DNA of 64,000 nt from Phyllobacterium zundukense (GTDB lineage Bacteria > Pseudomonadota > Alphaproteobacteria > Rhizobiales > Rhizobiaceae), in contig NZ_CP104970.1 in assembly GCF_025452195.1 (NCBI RefSeq), positions 434,001 through 498,000 of the forward strand. Direction: 5' to 3'. Of the stretch, positions 1 to 7,362 are shown piece by piece. Position 1 is the first letter of the stretch. Every line of letters starts with the position of its first letter. The notes below the pieces were generated by a model that was not told the DNA's origin, did no database searches, and saw nothing but the letters and a program-made list of their open reading frames with translations. The position numbers were made by a program, and so were the translations under genes.

Positions 1-647
1 TTTCCGAAATCGGCCTCGATGAGACTCGCATCCGGATTCAGGCCAACGATGATCTTGCGTGCGGCATCGCGCTGTCCGGTTGTGGCGGTGCTGATCTTGT
101 TGAGGATGACAACATCGGCAAACTCGATCTGTTCGACCAGAAGGTCGACGAACGTGCGGTTGTCCCCGTCGCCGGCGGTTTCGCCACGGTCGGCAAGGAA
201 ATCGGCGGAACTGTAATCCTTCAGGAGATTTGCCGCATCGACGACTGTCACCATCGTATCGAGCTTGGACACGTCAGCAAGGCTCTGGCCATTCTCGTCG
301 CGGAAGTCAAACGTAGCGGCTACGGGGAGCGGTTCGGCGATCCCGGTTGATTCAATCAGCAGATAGTCGAAGCGATCCTGCTCGGCCAGTGCCCGCACCT
401 CTTGCAGCAGATCGTCCCGCAATGTGCAACAGATGCAGCCATTGGTCATCTCGACCAGTTGCTCCTGCGTTCGTGACAGGTTGGCGCCGCCGTCTCGCAC
501 CAGCGCAGCGTCGATATTGACTTCACTCATGTCGTTGACGATCAGGGCCACGCGCATGCCGTCGCGGTTGGTCAGGATGTGGTTGAGGAGTGTCGTCTTG
601 CCGGCTCCGAGAAAGCCAGAAAGGACGGTGACAGGGAGCTTCTTCAT
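1..647 (-). CDS. COG0523 (CobW/P47K) GTPase, metal chaperone type, partial
   Basis: The C-terminus lies beyond the left window edge, leaving about 215 N-terminal residues. The reading begins [19 protein letters not shown], so the Walker A loop is at residues 11-18. A GCICC motif, the CXCC metal site of COG0523 GTPases, falls at about 70-74, and a Walker-B-like IESTG segment follows near 100. These proteins hydrolyse GTP and are thought to hand metal, often zinc under scarcity, to client enzymes. The start is preceded by an AGGA-type ribosome site. A Zur-box-like sequence just upstream and the Zur gene behind it suggest zinc-starvation control (inference). The client protein cannot be told from the sequence. 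Confidence 0.9.
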   Translation of the reverse strand, partial: MKKLPVTVLSGFLGAGKTTLLNHILTNRDGMRVALIVNDMSEVNIDAALVRDGGANLSRTQEQLVEMTNGCICCTLRDDLLQEVRALAEQDRFDYLLIESTGIAEPLPVAATFDFRDENGQSLADVSKLDTMVTVVDAANLLKDYSSADFLADRGETAGDGDNRTFVDLLVEQIEFADVVILNKISTATTGQRDAARKIIVGLNPDASLIEADFG

Positions 648-662
648 GTTGGGAATCCTGGC

Positions 663-682
663 TATTAGTATAACGTAACACT
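663..682. promoter_or_regulatory. candidate Zur box before the partial COG0523 gene
   Basis: On the minus strand this reads GTGTTACGTTATACTAATA. It resembles the two boxes between cobW and aztA, but its symmetry is imperfect. It lies about 15 bases upstream of the ATG of the COG0523 gene, where a repressor would block initiation. Assignment to Zur is inferred from similarity and position. Confidence 0.4.
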
Positions 683-719
683 TGTGGATGGCGCGACAGA
701 GGCCTGTCTATCGCTCAAT

Positions 720-1139
720 TCAGTGGCATTCGGCGCAGAGGCCGTGGACCTCGATTGTGGTGGAGCGGATCTTGAAGCCGCTACCCTTGGCGCGCCTTCC
801 AAGGGCATCCTCGATCTTCGTATCGTGAAATTCGTTGACCTTGCCGCAGGCTTCGCAGATTTCGAAGGCGGTGAACCGCGGGTGGATCTGGCCATTCTTT
901 GAATGACAGCAGATAACGAAGGCGCTCATGCTTTCCAACCGGTGGATGCGGCCAGCCTCCATCAGTTTGTCGAGCGCGCGATAGATCTGAAGCGGTGCCC
1001 TCAAGCCGTGTTCCCGCAGACGATCCAAAATGGTATAGGCGCTGAGCGGCTGCTCGGACGATTGCAGCACCGAGAGCACGAGGCTCTGGTTCCTCGTCAG
1101 CTTCAGATCGTCGGAATGGACTGCCTGCAACATGCTCAT
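720..1139 (-). CDS. zur: Fur-family zinc uptake regulator Zur
   Basis: A 139-residue Fur-superfamily repressor. The N-terminal winged helix (about 15-85) contains LSAYTILDRLREHGL and the recognition-helix segment APLQIYRALDKLMEAG. The C-terminal half has the structural zinc pairs CEACG and CAEC, plus the His/Cys-rich ICCHSKNGQIHPR segment that forms the sensory site. With zinc bound, Zur represses uptake and zinc-sparing genes. The neighbourhood of aztA-D and three COG0523 GTPases supports Zur over Fur or Mur. It lies downstream of aztD on the same strand, so it may be the last gene of a zinc-responsive operon and regulate itself. A second in-frame ATG two codons downstream is equally possible. 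Confidence 0.9.
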   Translation of the reverse strand: MSMLQAVHSDDLKLTRNQSLVLSVLQSSEQPLSAYTILDRLREHGLRAPLQIYRALDKLMEAGRIHRLESMSAFVICCHSKNGQIHPRFTAFEICEACGKVNEFHDTKIEDALGRRAKGSGFKIRSTTIEVHGLCAECH

Positions 1140-1208
1140 CTCCGGGACGTGCCGTTTTGAGAGTCTGCCCGAAACTGCGCTACAGTTCCGGGCGATAGCT
1201 TCATCGTA

Positions 1209-2444
1209 TCAGTGCGAAGCGCCCGAACCCCCTACGGCAACGATCGAGAAGGGCTGGCCTTCGACTGCGATGGTGCGCGTCTCCTTCAAGGTGTCCGCGT
1301 CGACAACGCGAACGAGAGAATGACGCGGATCGGTGACGGCGATCTGGCCATCGGCGACCGCCAGACGCGGGCGCGGATCGCGCCAGTGGCCATCCTTGCT
1401 GTAAGGCTCTGTGACCTTCGCCTTATTGACGATTTCGCCCTTGACGACATCGAGAACATGCAGGTCGCCGTCTTCCGTCAGGATATAGGCGTTGCGCGGT
1501 TCTGCCGGATCGAGCTGGAAATCCACGCGGCGCGTCGGCAGTTCGATCAGCTTGTAGGGTTGTTCGGCATCCGCGTCGATCAACACGAGCTTGTCATCGC
1601 CGTAGTTTCCGAGGAAGAACTGCATAGCCTTGCCGCCGAGGAGCGTGCCGGTGTAGGCCTTAGGAAAATCGGCGGGATAGGGCAGCATCTCCAGTTTGGG
1701 ACCATCAAGTCCGCCGGGACGAGCAACCAGAACGCCTTCCTTGCAGCCGAAGGCAACGAGGCGGGCCGAGGTCGCCTCACCGTGAAGGTCGGTGCAGGTG
1801 GCCATCGCACCAACCTGCTCGCCCTTTTCATCGACGACGCGAAGACCAATGCGCGGCGGCAATTCATCTGGCTTCGTTTCGGCCTCTGTGTTCGGAACCG
1901 AGACAAGTACGTAGCGGCCCATCGTCACCGCCACGCCGTGATGAGGCTTGATCGTATCGACAATCCGCTTCTCGACTTTTCCGTCGAGGATGTCGGCTTC
2001 ATCGACGATTTCTGCCTTGTCGGCACGATCGTAGAACAGGACGACATGGTCATCATGCGGCACGACGTGGCCCGGGCGCTTGCCCTCAAACGTCACAGGT
2101 AAAAGCGCGGGCTCGGAAACTTCGAGATCGCGGTGTTCGCCATGGTCGGAAAAATTGATGCCGGTTTTGATCGCGTGAATGACATCCGCTTCCGTCTGGG
2201 CGGCGAACACCGTCTGACCCGATGCACTCGCCGTGAGCGACGCATATCCCTTGACGTCGTACCGGCCAAGTTCGCTGCCATCTTCGAAATCGATGACGCG
2301 GACGACTGGGTTTGTATGGTCGGCTACGAACAAGCGCCAGGCCTCTTTGGTTTCGTGATCGTCGGCAAAGGCGCCGGGTGCGGCGAAGATCACGCTCGCT
2401 GTCACGGCAGCCTGCACGCGGTTTCGGGTGAGAGACAGTCTCAT
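1209..2444 (-). CDS. aztD: periplasmic zinc metallochaperone AztD
   Basis: A 411-residue secreted protein with a Sec signal peptide ending near GAFADDHE. The rest is repeated beta-strand blades typical of a beta-propeller (for example LFVADHTNPVVRVIDFEDG and ILTEDGDLHVLDV). Histidines that could bind zinc appear in SDHGEHRD, VPHDDHVV, IKPHHGVA and TDLHGEA. In Paracoccus denitrificans AztD stores zinc and passes it to the AztC receptor (established). Here aztD follows a COG0523 gene by 42 bases and lies divergent to aztABC, so the complete aztABCD set is present although split. The full-length ORF shows no breaks. Family assignment rests on length, signal peptide, propeller pattern and context. 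Confidence 0.85.
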   Translation of the reverse strand: MRLSLTRNRVQAAVTASVIFAAPGAFADDHETKEAWRLFVADHTNPVVRVIDFEDGSELGRYDVKGYASLTASASGQTVFAAQTEADVIHAIKTGINFSDHGEHRDLEVSEPALLPVTFEGKRPGHVVPHDDHVVLFYDRADKAEIVDEADILDGKVEKRIVDTIKPHHGVAVTMGRYVLVSVPNTEAETKPDELPPRIGLRVVDEKGEQVGAMATCTDLHGEATSARLVAFGCKEGVLVARPGGLDGPKLEMLPYPADFPKAYTGTLLGGKAMQFFLGNYGDDKLVLIDADAEQPYKLIELPTRRVDFQLDPAEPRNAYILTEDGDLHVLDVVKGEIVNKAKVTEPYSKDGHWRDPRPRLAVADGQIAVTDPRHSLVRVVDADTLKETRTIAVEGQPFSIVAVGGSGASH

Positions 2445-2486
2445 CGGGTTCCTTCCTTCATGTTGTGATTTTTTGCGCGCGGCGGG

Positions 2487-3473
2487 CTACTCGGCGGCCT
2501 GTCGAACCGCACGGCATTTTGCAAAGCCGTCGCTGATGATGTCCCTGGGGAGATCACGGCCGATGAACACCAGCCGGGTAACCCGATCTTCGTTTTCCTT
2601 CCATGGGCGCTGGTGATCGCCTTCCAGCAGCATGTGCACCGCCTGGACGACGAAGCGGTCGTCGTCACCGGCAAACGAGATGATCCCCTTCATCCGCAGC
2701 ATATCCATTCCGAAAGCCTGCACCGTCGTCTGCAGCCAGTTGAGGAACTTGCCCGGATCCATGGGTTCCCGCTCAACCAGCGAGAAGCTGGTGACATGAT
2801 CGTCATGCTCGTGATCATGCTCCTCGTCGAGGAAGTCGGGCTCGACCTCCAGAATGCGGTCAAGATCGAATGCCTTGCGATCCAGAAGACTGGCGATGTC
2901 GATATCGCAACGGATCGATCTGATGATGCTGGCGGTGGGATTGATCCGCCGGATGCGCTGCTCGACCGCAGCGATGTCGTCGTCACTGACGAGATCGGTC
3001 TTGTTGAGGATGATCGTATCGGCGAAGGCGAGCTGCTCCTGTGCCTCATGGGCGCGGTCGATCTCGCCGAGAAGATGCTTGGCGTCGACGACGGTGATGA
3101 TCGAATCCAGCCGGGTCTTCGACCTGACATCCTCGTCGACGAAGAAGGTTTGTGCCACCGGAGCCGGATCAGCGAGACCTGTCGTCTCGATGAGGATGCC
3201 GTCGAAGCGGCCGGGGCGGCGCATCAGTCCTTCGATGATGCGGATCAGGTCTCCTCGCACCGTGCAGCAGATGCAGCCATTGTTCATCTCGAACACATCC
3301 TCGTCGGACTCGACGATCAGGTCGTTGTCGATCCCGACTTCGCCGAACTCGTTGACGATGACGGCGAATTTCCTGCCGTGCGGCTCAGTCAGAATGCGGT
3401 TGAGAAGCGTGGTTTTGCCGGCACCCAGATATCCGGTCAGCACCGTGACGGGGGTGGGTTCGATCTGAGACAT
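2487..3473 (-). CDS. COG0523 (CobW/P47K) GTPase with His-rich linker
   Basis: A 328-residue GTPase. The start [12 protein letters not shown] is chosen because AGGAGG lies eight bases upstream; a longer frame would run through the Zur boxes. Walker A is GYLGAGKTT (14-22), the CXCC metal site is GCICC (66-70), and NKTD is the guanine-specificity motif. A cytosolic metal-binding linker, [10 protein letters not shown], separates it from the C-terminal CobW domain. It is the first gene of a minus-strand unit with aztD and zur, and is divergent from aztA across the Zur boxes. It probably acts as a zinc-allocating chaperone made during zinc limitation (inference). It is not a cobalamin enzyme, as no cob genes are near. 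Confidence 0.9.
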   Translation of the reverse strand: MSQIEPTPVTVLTGYLGAGKTTLLNRILTEPHGRKFAVIVNEFGEVGIDNDLIVESDEDVFEMNNGCICCTVRGDLIRIIEGLMRRPGRFDGILIETTGLADPAPVAQTFFVDEDVRSKTRLDSIITVVDAKHLLGEIDRAHEAQEQLAFADTIILNKTDLVSDDDIAAVEQRIRRINPTASIIRSIRCDIDIASLLDRKAFDLDRILEVEPDFLDEEHDHEHDDHVTSFSLVEREPMDPGKFLNWLQTTVQAFGMDMLRMKGIISFAGDDDRFVVQAVHMLLEGDHQRPWKENEDRVTRLVFIGRDLPRDIISDGFAKCRAVRQAAE

Positions 3474-3530
3474 GGTGGTCCTCCTGAACGATCGGCGTGA
3501 GGCAGCGACTGCCGGCGGTTCGGTTGCTAC

Positions 3531-3576
3531 GAATGTTATTACGTTACGTTTCCGATTGACGAACGTAATAACATTA
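3531..3576. promoter_or_regulatory. zur box: pair of inverted Zur boxes between cobW and aztA
   Basis: Two copies of the same 14-mer, AATGTTATTACGTT (3532-3545) and its inverted form AACGTAATAACATT (3562-3575), face each other in the divergent promoter. They match the AT-rich GTTAT/ATAAC character of alphaproteobacterial Zur sites. One box per direction would let Zur control both the cobW-aztD-zur unit and aztABC. Assignment to Zur is inferred from the motif and from every flanking gene being zinc-related. Confidence 0.75.
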
Positions 3577-3609
3577 CCTATGCAGTCGCTGTCAATCCCC
3601 GAGGACGCG

Positions 3610-4419
3610 ATGAACAACACTTGTCTGGATTTCAGAAACCTTACGCTTGGCTACCAGGGTCACGCGGCCGTTCATCACTTGAGCGGTGACGTCCAACGGG
3701 GTTCGCTCACCGCAGTCGTTGGCGCTAACGGGTCCGGCAAATCCACCTTGCTGAAAGGCATAGCCGGAATTCTAAGGCCGATCAACGGTGCTTGCGTTCC
3801 AGGTTTTCGGCGTATTGCTTACCTGGCGCAGCAATCCGAACTCGACCGAACTTTCCCGGCGCGCGTGATAAACCTCGTCTCCCTCGGCTATTGGCATAAG
3901 CGTGGCTTGCTTGGGCGCCTCACACCAGCCGACAAGATCAGGCTTTCTGCCTGCCTGGACGCGGTTGGGTTGACTGGTTTTGAGAAGCGCCCGCTCGACA
4001 GCCTGTCCGGCGGGCAGATGCAGCGCGCGCTCTTTGCGCGCACCATGCTTCAGGATGCCGATCTGATCCGGCTGGATGAGCCGTTCAATGCCGTCGATGC
4101 CCGCACCATTGCGGACCTTATTCTAGTCATAAAAGGCTGGGTGTCGGAAGGACGCACCGTTCTGTGCGTGCTCCATGACCACGCGCTGGTGCGCGAACAT
4201 TTCGCCCAGACCCTGCTGATGGCTCGCAAACCGGTGGCGTGGGGAGCAACCTCCGATGTCATGACCTCTGAGAATTTGAGCATGGCACGCAGCTTTCAGG
4301 AGGCCTGGGACGAACAGGCCGGCTGGTGCGAGGAGGATGCAGGCCAGGGAGGCCACACTCACGGCCACGACCATATCACTCACCTCCCACACCATCGCAA
4401 GGTTGCCGGCCATGTATGA
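3610..4419 (+). CDS. aztA: zinc ABC transporter ATPase AztA (ZnuC-type) with His-rich tail
   Basis: A 269-residue ATPase of the zinc/manganese uptake family. Walker A is GANGSGKST, the signature is LSGGQ, Walker B is DLIRLDEP, and the switch His lies in LHDHAL. The start ATG has GAGGA upstream; an earlier in-frame ATG lies inside the Zur box region and is less likely. The last 25 residues are unusual for the family, containing [14 protein letters not shown], a likely cytosolic metal-binding tail. The stop overlaps the aztB start. It should energise zinc import delivered by AztC, but the partner permease here is broken, so it may work with a permease elsewhere or not at all. Confidence 0.88.
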   Translation: MNNTCLDFRNLTLGYQGHAAVHHLSGDVQRGSLTAVVGANGSGKSTLLKGIAGILRPINGACVPGFRRIAYLAQQSELDRTFPARVINLVSLGYWHKRGLLGRLTPADKIRLSACLDAVGLTGFEKRPLDSLSGGQMQRALFARTMLQDADLIRLDEPFNAVDARTIADLILVIKGWVSEGRTVLCVLHDHALVREHFAQTLLMARKPVAWGATSDVMTSENLSMARSFQEAWDEQAGWCEEDAGQGGHTHGHDHITHLPHHRKVAGHV

Positions 4420-4844
4420 GGATCTGATCGGCCCATTCCTGCGCTATGGCTTCATGCAGCGCGCGCTGTTCGGATCGCTGGTTCTCTCCGTGAGCTGCGC
4501 TCCTGTCGGCGTCTTCTTGATGTTGCGGCGCATGAGCCTCACCGGCGACGCAATGGCGCATGCCATTCTTCCCGGTGCAGCCGTGGGATTTGTGCTGTTC
4601 GGGCTTCAGATCGTTCCCATGACGATCGGCGGTCTGATCGTCGGACTGCTGGTGGCGCTCGGCTCAGGCATTGTCTCGCGCTTTCTCTTCGGTCAGTGGA
4701 TTGCTGCTGTCCTATCACGCGTCTTTGCCGTCCGGTCCCGCCATCATTTTGACGGCGGGCATCATCTACGCCGTGTCCGCCCTGGTCGGCAGGAGAGGGA
4801 TGCTGCCAAGCGTTCTCATGTCCCGCCGCCACAAAACAGCCTGA
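4412..4844 (+). pseudogene. aztB: zinc ABC permease AztB, internal deletion and frameshift
   Basis: The reading starts [20 protein letters not shown] and runs through the first membrane segments to GSGIVSRFLF, about 90 residues, as in ZnuB/AztB permeases. It then jumps. In the next frame the sequence continues LLSYHASLPSGPAIILTAG and ends RRHKTA, the normal C-terminal segment of the family. Roughly 150 residues (several membrane helices) are missing, and the two ends are out of frame by one. The original frame would end in a basic non-membrane tail. The ATG overlaps the aztA stop and aztC follows by 19 bases, so the operon order is ancestral. A working channel is unlikely from this copy. Confidence 0.85.
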
Positions 4845-4863
4845 TCAACCAACGGAGATCTCC

Positions 4864-5844
4864 ATGTTGAACACTCTACGCCTTGCCACCTATGCCAGCC
4901 TCATCACGCTTGGCGGCTTTGCCTCCAGCGCGTCTGCTGCCGAGTTGAAGGTGGTCGCCAGCTTCTCGATCATTGCCGACTTCGCCAAGAACGTCGGCGG
5001 CGACCGCGTCGAAATCTCGACCCTGGTTCCGGTCGATGGTGACGCGCATGTCTATGAACCCCGCCCCGCAGATGCCGCTGCTCTGGAAGGAGCCGATGTC
5101 GTTCTCGTCAATGGCCTTCAGTTCGAAGGCTTCATGTCGCGCTTGATCGAAGCGAGCGGCACGAAAGCCTCGGTGGTCGAGGTGACAAAGGGGATCGAGC
5201 CGCTCAAGAGCGCTGAAGAAGAGCATGATCATGAGGCCGAGGAGAGGGCCGAGGCTGGACATGATCACGAAAAAGCGGGCCATGATCATGGGCATGAGGG
5301 TCATCATCACGGCGAGTTCGATCCGCATGCCTGGCAGTCGATCCACAATGCCGAAATCTATGTGAAGAATATCGCCGATGCCTTCTGCGAGGCCGACAAG
5401 GCCGGTTGCGCTACATACACCGCCAACTCTGAGGCCTATGTTGCCAAGCTCGGCGAACTTGAGACCGAGGTGAAGGCCGCAATCGAAGCCATTCCGACTG
5501 AAAAGCGCACGGTGATCACCTCCCATGACGCCTTTGGCTATTTCGAGCACGAATACGGCCTCAAGTTCATCGCGCCTGAGGGCATCTCGACGGAGGCGGA
5601 AGCTTCTGCCGCCGACGTGGCAAAGTTGATCGATCAGGTAAAGCACGACAGGGCGTCGGCGATCTTCCTCGAGAACATCACCAATCCGCGGCTCATCGAG
5701 CAGATCTCGACGGAAACCGGCATCAAGATCGGCGGTACGCTGTACTCGGATGCCCTGTCCAGGAGCGACGGTCCGGCATCCACCTACATCGACATGTTCC
5801 GTTACAATGTCAACACGCTGAAGGCCGCGATCCTCGGAAGCTGA
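4864..5844 (+). CDS. aztC: zinc-binding receptor of the zinc ABC transporter, AztC/ZnuA type
   Basis: A 326-residue periplasmic cluster-A-I binding protein. A Sec signal peptide ends near SASAAE (about 26). Expected zinc ligands are seen: His62 in GDAHVYEP, His155 in DPHAW, the His of TSHDAFGYF and the Asp of LYSDALS. A long flexible His/Asp/Glu loop (about 121-149) contains HDHEKAGHDHGHEGHHH, as in many ZnuA/AztC proteins, where it gathers zinc or receives it from AztD. It sits directly behind the aztB remnant, and a strong hairpin follows. The coding frame is intact, so the receptor is probably still made under Zur control. Confidence 0.92.
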   Translation: MLNTLRLATYASLITLGGFASSASAAELKVVASFSIIADFAKNVGGDRVEISTLVPVDGDAHVYEPRPADAAALEGADVVLVNGLQFEGFMSRLIEASGTKASVVEVTKGIEPLKSAEEEHDHEAEERAEAGHDHEKAGHDHGHEGHHHGEFDPHAWQSIHNAEIYVKNIADAFCEADKAGCATYTANSEAYVAKLGELETEVKAAIEAIPTEKRTVITSHDAFGYFEHEYGLKFIAPEGISTEAEASAADVAKLIDQVKHDRASAIFLENITNPRLIEQISTETGIKIGGTLYSDALSRSDGPASTYIDMFRYNVNTLKAAILGS

Positions 5845-5849
5845 TCGCA

Positions 5850-5879
5850 AGGCTTGCCCGGCATGCGCCGGGCGAGCCT
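5850..5879 (+). terminator. strong stem-loop after aztC
   Basis: A 13-base-pair stem (AGGCTTGCCCGGC paired with GCCGGGCGAGCCT, one G-T pair) closes on a four-base ATGC loop directly behind the aztC stop. No T-run follows, so it may be an mRNA-stabilising or attenuating hairpin that lowers expression of the next gene rather than a full Rho-independent terminator. Confidence 0.55.
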
Positions 5880-5915
5880 CACCCTGACATTCAACCCAAA
5901 TGGATCCCCTGCAGC

Positions 5916-7043
5916 ATGATTGGCGGCCTGTTCAAGCGGTGGCGCGACGCACCCGGTGCCATGGAGGATGACGTGAAACGGCTCTACGATTCCGTGCCGG
6001 TCACGCTCCTGACCGGCTTTCTTGGCGCGGGCAAGACAACGCTGCTGAATGACCTCCTGGCCGATCCGGCCATGCAGGGGACCGCCGTCATCGTCAACGA
6101 GTTCGGAACTGTTCCGATCGATCACGATCTCGTCCGTAAGGGCTCCGAAACCTATTTCCGCACGACCAACGGCTGCATCTGCTGCACGGCGACAAGCGAT
6201 ATCAGAAGCTCCCTTTCGGAGCTTCACGAGGCGCGGCTTCGTGGCGACATACCGCCTGTCTCACGGGTCGTGATCGAGACCACTGGACTGGCAGATCCCA
6301 CTCCCATCATCAACAGCATTATTCCCGGCGGGTCACCTGCCATGGGGCTGAGAGATCACGTGGTCGCGCGGCACTTCCATCTCGCCCGCGTCGTAACAAC
6401 TTTCGATGTGTTGGGCGGCCGCGCAACCCTCAATAGCTTCATGGAAGGCTGGAAACAGCTCGCCTTTGCCGATCATGTGGTCCTGACCAAGACAGATATC
6501 GCAGTTGCGGCTCACGACTGGCCAAATGAGCTGAGGGCTCTCAATCCTGCGGCAGTCTACCATGATCGCCATCGACAGGATTTCAATCTGTCCGGGCTAT
6601 TCGGTGACGGCGCTTACTCCGTCACGGGCAAGATGGAGGACGTACCTGGCTGGCTGGCCATGGAGAGGCTCGGAGCTCACGGCGACCACGCCCACGACCC
6701 CAACCGGCATGGGGATGAGATCGAGGCGATCAGCCTGAGCCACGATGTTCCACTCTCGCCCCAGGCCGTCGAGACCTTCCTGCATATCGTGACGACAAAC
6801 ATCGGCTCCGGTCTTCTGCGCCTGAAGGGCCTGTTCGCGCTCACCGACGACCCGGTCCGTCCGCTGGTCGCCCACGCGGTACAGCACCGGCTCTATCCGC
6901 TTCAGCGCCTCGAACATTGGCCGGGCAAAGATCACCGCAGCCGGGTAGTCCTCATCGGTCAGGACATGCCGGCCAAACCGATCCGCGATTTGTTCGAAGT
7001 GCTGGCTCCGCGCGCGGCGAGAAACAAGCGGGGTGCGGCATGA
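5916..7043 (+). CDS. COG0523 (CobW/P47K) GTPase, third copy
   Basis: A 375-residue GTPase with Walker [10 protein letters not shown] at about 34-42, the CXCC site GCICC near 87-91, Walker-B-like IETTG, and TKTD for guanine specificity. A His-rich linker, GAHGDHAHDPNRHGD, precedes the C-terminal domain. It differs from the other two COG0523 proteins by an N-terminal extension of about 25 residues; an alternative ATG 15 codons downstream (MEDDVKRL) would remove part of it. Its stop overlaps the start of a 94-residue protein, so the two are translationally coupled. Placement behind aztC suggests it is part of the zinc-limitation response (inference). Confidence 0.88.
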   Translation: MIGGLFKRWRDAPGAMEDDVKRLYDSVPVTLLTGFLGAGKTTLLNDLLADPAMQGTAVIVNEFGTVPIDHDLVRKGSETYFRTTNGCICCTATSDIRSSLSELHEARLRGDIPPVSRVVIETTGLADPTPIINSIIPGGSPAMGLRDHVVARHFHLARVVTTFDVLGGRATLNSFMEGWKQLAFADHVVLTKTDIAVAAHDWPNELRALNPAAVYHDRHRQDFNLSGLFGDGAYSVTGKMEDVPGWLAMERLGAHGDHAHDPNRHGDEIEAISLSHDVPLSPQAVETFLHIVTTNIGSGLLRLKGLFALTDDPVRPLVAHAVQHRLYPLQRLEHWPGKDHRSRVVLIGQDMPAKPIRDLFEVLAPRAARNKRGAA

Positions 7044-7324
7044 GCGAGGCCTTCGTAAATCCCTTGGCACGGAATGGACCGTCGGTCATCAACAGCGCTC
7101 GCGCGATCAAATCCTGGACACGCAAGCTGCTCTCGCTACCGGATGAAGCTGTTGTTTCGGTAAGCGAGCTTGCCTGCCACGTGCCGGGCTGCCCTCCCAG
7201 AGAGACTGTGGTTCTGGTGATGCAGGGCACAGAGACGGTCCAGGTCTCGGTTCACCAGCCAATGAAGGACGTGACGGAGGACGACGTAGTCCAGGCGTTT
7301 TCCGCTGCCTCCAATCCCGACTGA
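7040..7324 (+). CDS. small conserved-looking protein coupled to the COG0523 GTPase
   Basis: A 94-residue soluble protein starting MSEAFVNPLARNG with an ATGA overlap to the upstream GTPase gene. It has no signal peptide or membrane segment. Its middle contains ACHVPGCPPRET, two cysteines and a histidine that could bind metal, followed by a compact alpha/beta-looking stretch ending KDVTEDDVVQAF. I do not recognise the family. The coupling suggests it works with the GTPase, perhaps as a client or partner in metal transfer (inference only). Confidence 0.65.
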   Translation: MSEAFVNPLARNGPSVINSARAIKSWTRKLLSLPDEAVVSVSELACHVPGCPPRETVVLVMQGTETVQVSVHQPMKDVTEDDVVQAFSAASNPD

Positions 7325-7362
7325 TTTTTGCACCAATATCAAATTGAAACGGAGAAAATTCC

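Noticed and set aside
1212..2102. Long plus-strand frame of 296 codons opposite aztD
   Set aside because: Composition is Arg/Asp/His-rich as expected for antisense of a GC-rich gene, with no ribosome site or known fold; aztD on the minus strand is convincing.
2613..3500. Long plus-strand frame opposite the COG0523 gene
   Set aside because: It is a shadow of the GTPase gene; no family motif or start signal.
2487..3620. Longer start for the COG0523 gene beginning about 147 bases upstream
   Set aside because: It would read through both Zur-like boxes and gives a low-complexity leader; AGGAGG precedes the internal ATG.
4876..5850. Long minus-strand frame opposite aztC
   Set aside because: Shadow frame of the strongly supported zinc receptor.
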